A stretch of 8,045 nt of DNA from Flavipsychrobacter stenotrophus (GTDB lineage: Bacteria; Bacteroidota; Bacteroidia; Chitinophagales; Chitinophagaceae): assembly GCA_947372365.1 (NCBI GenBank), contig CANBTK010000057.1, positions 1-8,045 of the forward strand, given 5' to 3'. The notes beneath the pieces are model-generated. The model was given only the letters and a program-made list of their open reading frames with translations. It was not told the DNA's origin and did no database searches. A program made the position numbers and the translations under genes. Below are positions 1 through 5,606 of the stretch, piece by piece. The number at the start of each line of letters is the position of its first letter. Position 1 is the first letter of the stretch.

Positions 1-210
1 GCCAAATATATTGCCAAATGTAACGTAGCCGTCGTTCGCCTTCGAAAACGCCATCCCGTTAAGTATAACACCTACCAGCAGGGGCAGGTAGGCCACGTAC
101 TGCATACCTTTTACAAATGCGAAGCCTGCCAGGTATATTGATACGCCCACTATAACCATTGCTATGCCCGAAATAAGGCCGTATGGGATATGTATTTGCT
201 TTTGTTCCAT
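1..210 (-). CDS. DUF4199-like membrane protein, N-terminal part (3' end beyond window)
   Basis: The frame opens with ATG at 210-208 and stays open to the left edge, giving the first 70 residues (MEQKQIHIPYGLISG...). Two hydrophobic stretches are visible, about residues 10-33 and 36-55, followed by a GYVTFGNIFG motif. This layout (short N-terminus, paired membrane segments, then a G-Y-x-T-F-G motif leading into the next helix) resembles the DUF4199 family of small Bacteroidota inner-membrane proteins, whose function is unknown. The start lies only 2 bases after the stop codon of the upstream dihydroorotase-family gene, so the two are almost certainly co-transcribed and may be translationally coupled. 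I see no Shine-Dalgarno sequence; the region before the start is A/T-rich. The family call rests on recognition of the N-terminus alone, because the rest of the gene is outside the window. Confidence 0.7.
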   Translation of the reverse strand, partial: MEQKQIHIPYGLISGIAMVIVGVSIYLAGFAFVKGMQYVAYLPLLVGVILNGMAFSKANDGYVTFGNIFG

Positions 211-212
211 AA

Positions 213-1520
213 TTATATATTTAAGTTGAGTTTGCTGTTGTTGTAAATGCCCAGGGCCTCGCCAGCCAGTTCTTTGCCAATGAACGGGTTGTTCATTGAT
301 GCCGATTTTTTATGCGGCGTAGCCAGGGTATGTGTGCCTGTTGTTGTAAAGATAGTAATTGCCGCATTGGCACCCTTGCCTATAGCCTGCTGAGGCAGCC
401 CAAATATAGCCCTTGGCTTGGTAGACAGTACTTCCACCAGCCTTTCGGGGCTTATGTAATCCTTCAGGGCATCCCACAAAATATTAAATGTGCTTTCCTG
501 CACCGCCATGCCATCGGCGGCATATTCAAATTCCTTTGTTTTAGCGTCCCATTCGTGGGGCCTGTGGTGGCTGGCTATACAATCTATAGTGCCATCTTCC
601 AGCCCTTTTATCAGTGCCAGCCTGTCGGCTTCGCCCCTTAGCGGCGGGCTTACTTTGTAAGCACTGTCGTAGCTGGTAAGCATATCTTCGGTTAGTGCCA
701 GGTGGTATGGGGTTACAGAGCAGGTAATGGCCAGCCCTTCTTTTTTGGCCTGGCGCACCATGGCCACCGCTTCAGCCGACGAAATGCCCGTAATATGCAG
801 CTTTGACTGCGTGTACCTCAGCAGCTCAATATCGCGGTAAACCATCAGCGTTTCCGCCAGTAAAGGTATACCCGGCATACCCAGCGCGGTTGATACTGCG
901 CCTTCATTCATTAAGCCGCCTTCAGCCAGCGGCGCATCAACGGGTATCTGTAATACCGTGCCGCCAAAAGCCTTTACATATTCCAGTGCTTTCAGCATTA
1001 GGTTGGCGTTCTGCACAGGCTTCCAACCGTCAGTAAATGCGGTAGCGCCATTGGCGTGCATGTCCATCATTTCAGCAAGGGTTTTGCCTTCAGCATTGGC
1101 CGTAATGCAGCCCAGGGCATGCAGGCTAACCGTATTGCCCGCAGCCTGCCCCAAAACAAATTGTATCACCGATTTTGAGCTTATGGCAGGCTGGGTATTG
1201 GGCACCACCATAACATCGGTAAAGCCGCCCGCAGCCGCAGCCGCAAGGCCTGTAGCTATTGTTTCTTTATGTTCGTAACCCGGTTCGCGGTAGTCGGCAA
1301 ATACATCTACCCAGCCGGTGGAGATGCACAGCTCTGTGCCGGCACCGCCCTTCCAGGCTTCTTTGCCGCCACTGGTAATGGATGGGCCTGCCTTAGCGGT
1401 TTTTTTGCCCGCTTCGGCAATGGCTGTTATGATGCCATCTGTAATGGTGATATCCACCACCTGGCCGTTGAACTCCGAATTTTTATCTATTACCCTTGCC
1501 TTGTTTATCTGCACCTGCAT
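213..1520 (-). CDS. Dihydroorotase-family amidohydrolase (PyrC-like), probably non-catalytic
   Basis: This 435-residue protein follows the multifunctional-complex-type dihydroorotase layout: DxxxxxYREPG at 72-81, PNT at 108-110, TDGWKPV at 163-169, LAEGGLMNEG at 198-207, TPYHL at 270-274, KVSPPLR at 289-295, and the C-terminal NPFIGKELAG typical of the family. True dihydroorotase (carbamoyl-aspartate to dihydroorotate, pyrimidine synthesis) needs metal-binding histidines and a catalytic Asp. Here the HxH positions are F74 and D76, the His of the HCED motif is I192, the His of the HVST motif is G245, and TDHAPH reads SHHRPH (317-322), so the catalytic Asp is His318. R78 and N108 remain. It therefore looks like a pseudo-dihydroorotase, comparable to the inactive PyrC' of Pseudomonas that supports aspartate transcarbamoylase assembly; whether that role applies here is inference. 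Residues about 36-62 form a Gly/Ala/Lys-rich insertion. It has its own 248-base upstream gap with a promoter-like box, and is followed at 2 bases by a DUF4199-like gene. The fold assignment is firm; activity is doubtful. Confidence 0.9.
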   Translation of the reverse strand: MQVQINKARVIDKNSEFNGQVVDITITDGIITAIAEAGKKTAKAGPSITSGGKEAWKGGAGTELCISTGWVDVFADYREPGYEHKETIATGLAAAAAGGFTDVMVVPNTQPAISSKSVIQFVLGQAAGNTVSLHALGCITANAEGKTLAEMMDMHANGATAFTDGWKPVQNANLMLKALEYVKAFGGTVLQIPVDAPLAEGGLMNEGAVSTALGMPGIPLLAETLMVYRDIELLRYTQSKLHITGISSAEAVAMVRQAKKEGLAITCSVTPYHLALTEDMLTSYDSAYKVSPPLRGEADRLALIKGLEDGTIDCIASHHRPHEWDAKTKEFEYAADGMAVQESTFNILWDALKDYISPERLVEVLSTKPRAIFGLPQQAIGKGANAAITIFTTTGTHTLATPHKKSASMNNPFIGKELAGEALGIYNNSKLNLNI

Positions 1521-1566
1521 TTTTGTGCCTGTTTATGTTTATCGCTTAATGAGGAATTATTGGTAA

Positions 1567-1574
1567 CAAAGTTA
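1567..1574 (-). promoter_or_regulatory. Candidate -7 promoter box for the dihydroorotase-family gene
   Basis: Read on the minus strand this is TAACTTTG, an exact match to the Bacteroidota -7 consensus TAnnTTTG, lying 47 bases upstream of the ATG at 1520. I could not find a convincing TTG/TTTG element 19-21 bases further upstream, so only half of the promoter is supported. It is a plausible start site for a transcript separate from the BatA-type gene. Confidence 0.35.
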
Positions 1575-1620
1575 TTACTATTATTGAAACATGGCATTTT
1601 GCTTTTGTTGCCGATCAGGC

Positions 1621-1740
1621 TTAGGGGCATTAAAACAAAGCCCCGGCATAAAAATCCCGAAGGGATGGCATGATTGTAGCCTGTTGCGCATAAAAACGGG
1701 CAAAACCCTATAAGGGTGGCATAAAAATATACGGGTTTTT
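1621..1740. repeat. Cluster of small hairpins with a recurring GCATAAAAA motif (intergenic repeat-like)
   Basis: Most of this lies in the 248-base gap between the BatA-type gene and the dihydroorotase-family gene. Three small perfect hairpins follow each other: GGGGC 1624-1628 with GCCCC 1640-1644; TCCC-GAA-GGGA at 1655-1665; and ACCCT-ATA-AGGGT at 1705-1717. The last two are each preceded by a run of A and followed by TGGCAT. The nonamer GCATAAAAA occurs three times, at 1646-1654, 1688-1696 and 1719-1727. The arrangement resembles the short dispersed palindromic repeats found between genes in many Bacteroidota (REP-like elements), but copies elsewhere in the genome cannot be seen from here. 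It could also act as an mRNA processing or attenuation structure between the two genes. No T-run follows any stem on the minus strand in the manner of a classical terminator, although TTTTT occurs just after the TCCC/GGGA hairpin in the minus-strand direction. Confidence 0.55.
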
Positions 1741-1768
1741 ACACGCCAAAATAAATGAAAACAAGGGG

Positions 1769-3799
1769 TTAGGCTGTAGCTGGCTTTGGCGTGCGCGCCA
1801 GCAGCCATGTTTCTACCGCTAGCATTATGAGGGCCAGGAATACACAGGCCTTCCACAGGGGAAAGCTACCGCTGGTATTGCCTTTTATGGTGCCTGCAAG
1901 GCTCATATCAGGCCATTTTATATTGTCGCCCTTCCATTCGCTTTTAAGGGCGCTCAGGTTGCGGTATTCCAGTTGCGACTCATGCTTATCCTGGTTTACA
2001 GCAACTATTGTAGTATCGCTGCCAATGGCCGATAGCTGGTAAAAGCCCGGCTGCTGCACTGCCTGGTCAATAAATACATCAAGCCCGGCACCATTGGGGC
2101 GCTGCGGCGGTATGATATCTAAGCCTTTAGCATAAACGTGCATGGTGTTGCGCTCCGATGCATTGTTGAGCGGCAGGTAAACAGGCTGCTGTGCGCCCAC
2201 TGTTACTGCATATATATTGCTACTGCTGCTTTGCATGGCCATCTGGTACAGGAAGGGCGCAAAGAAATAGCTGCCGGGGAAGTTGCCGGACTGTAGGTCG
2301 GCTGAAGTAGCGCATATGTATAACTGGCCGCGCGATGGCGTGTACCTTGCCAGCAATGGGTCGCCATTGCGGAAACTAAGTACCGACTGCTGGTTGGCAT
2401 TAAGCCCTGCCGAAATATTGTAGTGCCAGTTAGCCACTGGCAGCTGTACATTGTCAGGTATCTTTTCAAAAAGATCTTTTACCAAAGCGCTGCCTTGCTG
2501 CAGGGTGCTGGCAGTTTGCACTGCCGTATCTATGCCAGTAATGGTGATGTCGCCAATCTGTTTTAGCCCGTCGTTCAGCGCCTGCAGGTTAGCTGCCCTG
2601 CCGGGGAAAATGCAGATGCTTTGCCCCTGCAAAAGCGCGTCCTTGATGCCTTTGGCGGTAGTTTCGTCTATTTTGGTGATGCCGTTAAAAATAACCAGGT
2701 TGTAGTTGTTCCATTCTTTAGGCGCAGTTACCACATCGAGCTGGTTAAGCCTGAAGCCGTTGTAAGCCCTGAAGGCTGCCTGCAGGTATGGGTTTACCTG
2801 CCCCTCGTTCAGCACCAGCACTGCAAGGCTCGATGCGCTGCGGGCAGTAATGCGGAAGGTATCGTCAAAACGTACCAGCGCATCGTTAAGGGTTAGTTTC
2901 AGTTGCTGCCAGTTAGCATCATTTACCTGAAAGCTAAGGGTATCAATACTTTCTTTCTTATCGGCAAAATTGAGGGTAGCCGCACTTTTTACCTGCCCGT
3001 TTACCGATAGTTGCAGTACTACTGCATCCTTAAGCTCCTTGCCGCCCAGGCGGGTATGCACTACAAGGCTGTTGTTTTTGCCCGCCTGCAATACAGGCAT
3101 AGCCAGGTAGGCGGTATCAATATACACATCCTGAGCCTCGTCGGTTTGTACCGGCAGGCCATAGAAGGTGATATTCTTCATCTGCTCCTTACCCGGCAAT
3201 ACGGGGAACGAATTTTGCTGAAAATCGGAATAATAATACAAATCGCCACCCGTTAGGCCTTCGTTTTGTACCATGCCCTGCGCCTGCGCCACCACCTGGC
3301 TTACGGTTTTGGTAGCCGGAGTAAAGTCAAGCGCATTAATCTCGGCAAATACTTTATCGGCAGGCTCGGCCCTGAAGCTGGTTGGCTTATCGTTGGTGAG
3401 CAGTACAAAGCGGGTGCCGGGCTTGGCATACTTTACCTGTTTGGCAGCAATCTCTTTAGCGAGGTCCAGCATAGTGCGGGCGCCCTTCTTTACGCTCATG
3501 CTGTAAGAATTGTCTATATAAATAGCCTGTAGCTTATTGCCAGCGCCGGGGTTGTTCTTATTATCGAAAAACGGCTGCGCAAAAGCCAGTATCAGCAGTG
3601 CCAGGAACAACAGGCGCATAATAAGCAGCCATTTATACCTTACCTGCGATTGCTTGCGGCTATTGAGTTGTATATTTTTAAGGAAACGGGTATGGGGGAA
3701 CAATACCGTTTTGTACTTGCGCAGGTTGAACAAGTGTATTAACACGGGTATAGCCAGCAATGCCCCGGCCGCCAGAAAAAGAGGATATAGAAAACTCAC
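1769..3799 (-). CDS. BatA-domain / von Willebrand A membrane protein
   Basis: A 676-residue inner-membrane protein with a typical BatA N-terminus (TIGR02226-like): a first membrane segment at about 4-24 (YPLFLAAGALLAIPVLIHLF), a basic loop, and a second at about 56-77. A von Willebrand A-like domain follows from about residue 90, with the metal-ion-dependent adhesion motif D96-N-S-Y-S100 and a later acidic residue in YYYSDFQ (D192). Residues about 350-500 look like the glutamine-amidotransferase-like fold often found in this family (LVIFNG at 368-373, ICIFPG at 395-400), with no catalytic triad that I can identify. A last membrane segment at about 647-668 anchors a short basic tail. The start is GTG at 3799-3797, which puts the family-typical S-F-L-Y-P directly after the initiator; no better ATG exists. 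BatA proteins are named from the Bacteroides aerotolerance locus, but the biochemical role of this long single-gene form is unknown. The neighbouring bat genes are not present. Confidence 0.88.
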   Translation of the reverse strand: MSFLYPLFLAAGALLAIPVLIHLFNLRKYKTVLFPHTRFLKNIQLNSRKQSQVRYKWLLIMRLLFLALLILAFAQPFFDNKNNPGAGNKLQAIYIDNSYSMSVKKGARTMLDLAKEIAAKQVKYAKPGTRFVLLTNDKPTSFRAEPADKVFAEINALDFTPATKTVSQVVAQAQGMVQNEGLTGGDLYYYSDFQQNSFPVLPGKEQMKNITFYGLPVQTDEAQDVYIDTAYLAMPVLQAGKNNSLVVHTRLGGKELKDAVVLQLSVNGQVKSAATLNFADKKESIDTLSFQVNDANWQQLKLTLNDALVRFDDTFRITARSASSLAVLVLNEGQVNPYLQAAFRAYNGFRLNQLDVVTAPKEWNNYNLVIFNGITKIDETTAKGIKDALLQGQSICIFPGRAANLQALNDGLKQIGDITITGIDTAVQTASTLQQGSALVKDLFEKIPDNVQLPVANWHYNISAGLNANQQSVLSFRNGDPLLARYTPSRGQLYICATSADLQSGNFPGSYFFAPFLYQMAMQSSSSNIYAVTVGAQQPVYLPLNNASERNTMHVYAKGLDIIPPQRPNGAGLDVFIDQAVQQPGFYQLSAIGSDTTIVAVNQDKHESQLEYRNLSALKSEWKGDNIKWPDMSLAGTIKGNTSGSFPLWKACVFLALIMLAVETWLLARTPKPATA

Positions 3800-3803
3800 C
3801 GGA

Positions 3804-3811
3804 CAAATATA
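3804..3811 (-). promoter_or_regulatory. Candidate -7 promoter box abutting the GTG start of the BatA-type gene
   Basis: On the minus strand this reads TATATTTG, an exact TAnnTTTG match. Only 4 bases (TCCG) separate it from the GTG at 3799, so a transcript from this box would begin at or almost at the start codon and have essentially no leader. The -33 position shows only a weak CTTTA-like sequence. It may instead be a chance match in A/T-rich DNA, with the real promoter further upstream. Confidence 0.35.
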
Positions 3812-3952
3812 AGTATAACGAAATTGGTAAAGGCAGAAGAAAATCTTAAAAAGGAACGATTATTCTTTAATAAATCCCGAAAATGTATAAGCATTTCAGC
3901 TAAGCCACTTTTCCTGTTCCCTTAGTTGTTTCAGGCTGATCTCATGAACATT

Positions 3953-3966
3953 CTCACTATAGGGAG
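3953..3966. promoter_or_regulatory. 14-base near-palindrome, operator candidate (also T7-promoter-core-like)
   Basis: CTCACTATAGGGAG is symmetrical about its centre except for one pair (A at position 4 against G at position 11), the usual shape of a dimeric repressor site, and it sits midway between two divergent genes. The same 14 bases match the -9 to +5 part of the phage T7 late promoter, but the upstream half of that promoter (TAATACGA) is absent, so recognition by a T7-type polymerase is unlikely. No regulator is assigned. Confidence 0.25.
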
Positions 3967-4143
3967 CTTTGTACGCGTTATTCCGCCCTGTTCAAAACAT
4001 CTTCCGCTCAATTAAAAGCTGGCTTTGCTCATTGGAAAGCATGTTTTACTAATTACCGGTTTTTATAAAGTCAATAATAAATGAATTTCGGGAAAAAGCA
4101 GGAATCCGAAAAGGCTTTATTAATAGAGTAGGAACTAAACTAA

Positions 4144-4158
4144 ATGTATTGTCTATGA
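4144..4158 (+). other. Four-codon mini-ORF overlapping the start of the exported-protein gene
   Basis: ATG TAT TGT CTA TGA encodes M-Y-C-L, and its TGA (4156-4158) overlaps the downstream ATG (4155-4157) in the ATGA arrangement typical of translational coupling. An AGGA at 4130-4133 lies 10 bases before the mini-ORF ATG but 21 bases before the main ATG, too far to serve the latter directly. Such short ORFs also occur by chance, so this is only a candidate leader. Confidence 0.25.
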
Positions 4159-5498
4159 AAAAGAGATTTTATGTACCGGTTCTTAGCTGGCTGCTGTCAG
4201 CATTTTTACTAGTTGGGATGCAGGCCAATGCCCAAAGTGTTACCCTGAAACCCAATGCCGCTGTGGGTGAAGATGCCGATATTTTAACGACATATGGTTG
4301 CACACCATCAGGTGCTGGCTCACCCGCCGAGCTGGTTAACTGGGATACCTACGACCTCACTTATCAGGACTGGACAATTAGTGCTCTCGGTTGCGGCAGG
4401 GTTTCAGGGCAATTCCTCCTCCGCTTTACCGAAATGAACAATTTGCCTTGCAACGCAATAATTACCAGGGCTGAGTTGCGCCTGTACGGGGTTTCAAGCA
4501 GTGGCTTTGTTCCACAAGGCAATTCTTCTTATCCCGGATCACCTTTCCCTACGAACCCCGGCTGGATAGAGCGTGTAACCAGCGGCTGGGCAGAAAGTTC
4601 TGTAACGTGGAACAGTATGCCATCTACTACTGTAGTTAACCAAACACCACTTAGAAGTACAATAAGCCAATGGAACGACAATTTCGTAGTTAATGTAACC
4701 GCCCTTACGCAAGATATTGTTGCCTCAGGAGCAAATGACGGCTATATGCTGAGGTTACAAACAGCTTCAAGGTACAGGAGTGCTGTTTTTGCGAGCAGCG
4801 ATGACGGTAATGCATCGTTATGGCCTGAGCTATACCTTGAATATACCATACCTTATTGCAATGCCAATTTCAACTATTGCAGCAATACACTAACGCCGAA
4901 CACCTATATATTCAGCGCCAATGACCCGGGCCAATGCCTTAACTATGTGTGGGACTTTGGCGATGGTACTACCGGTTACGGCCCGAATGTTGTACACACC
5001 TATGCCGGACCAGGCTACTACGTAGTTTGCCTTAAACTCGTAGATAACCTTGGCGTTGTACATTGCACAGAATGCACACCTATCTGCATTAACCAGGTTC
5101 CGCACCTCAGTGATCCTGGAGTAGGGGTAGGTGACCCTGGCGATATTATAGGTGGCAAGGCCAGTGTACCAAAGTCACTGGTTAGTAACAACCAGAGCAG
5201 TAGAAAGGTAGCACACGGCGAAAACCTCTATTTGTCCGATGGTTCGATTACCATTCTGAGTGTAAATCCAAACCCGGCACATGCAAATATTGACATTAAT
5301 TTCCGCCTTGTTAAGGGTAGCAGCGTACAATACAAAGTTTACAACATAGAAGGCAAAGAAGTTTTAGGCGACAAAAAAGCCATGAACGAAGGCGACCAGA
5401 AATTGTCGGTATCAGTTGAGGGCCTTTCGCCAGGGGTTTATATCCTTGAAATGAAAGATGACTATTCTACAGCCAAGTATAAGTTCACAAAAAACTAA
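4155..5498 (+). CDS. Exported DNRLRE (CBM96-like) and PKD domain protein with T9SS sorting domain
   Basis: This 447-residue protein begins with a Sec signal peptide: basic KKR, a hydrophobic core at about 8-21, and likely cleavage after ANA near residue 26. Residues about 29-232 resemble the DNRLRE/CBM96-like beta-sandwich, with W-A-E-S-S-V-T-W-N at 145-153 and a closing ELYLEY at 225-230. Residues about 235-312 form a PKD domain, with YVWDFGDG at 264-271 and VVHTY at 279-283. A Gly/Pro/Asp linker (about 319-334) leads to a C-terminal type A T9SS sorting domain from about 369 (NPNPAH, then GLSPGVYILEMK), so the protein should cross the outer membrane through the type IX system and be released or anchored at the surface. 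Ten cysteines (49, 80, 99, 235, 242, 261, 292, 304, 307, 311) suggest disulfides. No catalytic domain is seen; a carbohydrate-binding or adhesive role is inference. The ATG at 4155 is preferred over an in-frame TTG at 4149 because it starts the signal peptide cleanly. It is a single-gene unit with its own terminator. Confidence 0.88.
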   Translation: MKKRFYVPVLSWLLSAFLLVGMQANAQSVTLKPNAAVGEDADILTTYGCTPSGAGSPAELVNWDTYDLTYQDWTISALGCGRVSGQFLLRFTEMNNLPCNAIITRAELRLYGVSSSGFVPQGNSSYPGSPFPTNPGWIERVTSGWAESSVTWNSMPSTTVVNQTPLRSTISQWNDNFVVNVTALTQDIVASGANDGYMLRLQTASRYRSAVFASSDDGNASLWPELYLEYTIPYCNANFNYCSNTLTPNTYIFSANDPGQCLNYVWDFGDGTTGYGPNVVHTYAGPGYYVVCLKLVDNLGVVHCTECTPICINQVPHLSDPGVGVGDPGDIIGGKASVPKSLVSNNQSSRKVAHGENLYLSDGSITILSVNPNPAHANIDINFRLVKGSSVQYKVYNIEGKEVLGDKKAMNEGDQKLSVSVEGLSPGVYILEMKDDYSTAKYKFTKN

Positions 5499-5533
5499 AG
5501 AGTTTGATATTACCCAGATAGATTGCCCATTTT

Positions 5534-5579
5534 ATAATAGCCCTGGCTGCTTAGGCACACTGGGGCTATTATTTTTTTA
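5534..5579 (+). terminator. Rho-independent terminator of the exported-protein gene
   Basis: A perfect 10-base stem, ATAATAGCCC (5534-5543) with GGGCTATTAT (5563-5572), is followed by a run of T (seven T at 5572-5578). It lies 35 bases after the stop codon. The gap is between two convergent genes, so the stem may also slow transcription from the minus-strand response-regulator gene, but on that strand the stem is followed by AAAATGGG rather than a T-run, so it is a weak terminator in that direction. Confidence 0.9.
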
Positions 5580-5606
5580 TTCCAGGCCGATTTCGATATT
5601 CCCGAA

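Larger units (their letters stand above)
3800..4154. other. Divergent intergenic region, 355 bases
   Basis: This separates the minus-strand BatA-type gene from the plus-strand exported-protein gene and must hold the promoters of both. Visible elements are the TATATTTG box at 3804-3811, a near-palindrome at 3953-3966, an 8-base inverted pair TCCCGAAA (3875-3882) and TTTCGGGA (4086-4093), an AAAGC/GCTTT/AAAGC set at 4015-4019, 4022-4026 and 4036-4040 that could form alternative hairpins, and a short mini-ORF at 4144-4158. I found no convincing TAnnTTTG box for the plus-strand gene and no RNA gene or riboswitch that I recognise. Confidence 0.6.

Noticed and set aside
312..1673. Several plus-strand open frames of about 77-134 codons opposite the dihydroorotase-family gene
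   Set aside because: They are antisense to a gene with clear family motifs, have Cys/Ala/Pro-rich unfamiliar sequences, and arise because the minus-strand gene is G+C-rich and has few stop codons in the complementary frames.
1621..1740. CRISPR array
   Set aside because: The repeated units are only about 9-20 bases, unevenly spaced and imperfect, with no spacers of constant length and no cas genes.
1581..1856. Minus-strand open frame of 91 codons overlapping the 3' end of the BatA-type gene and the hairpin gap
   Set aside because: It overlaps the last part of a well-supported gene in another frame and crosses the hairpin cluster; no family features are visible.
3953..3978. Genome-walking adaptor or vector junction (T7 core followed by ACGCGT)
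   Set aside because: The bases between the two motifs and the missing TAATACGA half do not match any adaptor I can recall, and the surrounding sequence is continuous A/T-rich intergenic DNA; kept only as a point to check in the reads.
4015..4040. Riboswitch or attenuator from the AAAGC/GCTTT/AAAGC set
   Set aside because: Stems are only 5 bases, no known aptamer pattern is recognised, and no T-run follows.
4149..4154. TTG at 4149 as start of the exported-protein gene
   Set aside because: It adds only M-S before the ATG at 4155, which by itself begins a standard signal peptide (MKKR...); a TTG start is not needed.
5534..5572. Terminator for the minus-strand response-regulator gene
   Set aside because: The stem is shared, but on the minus strand it is followed by AAAATGGG and not a T-run, so I count it as a terminator only for the plus-strand gene.
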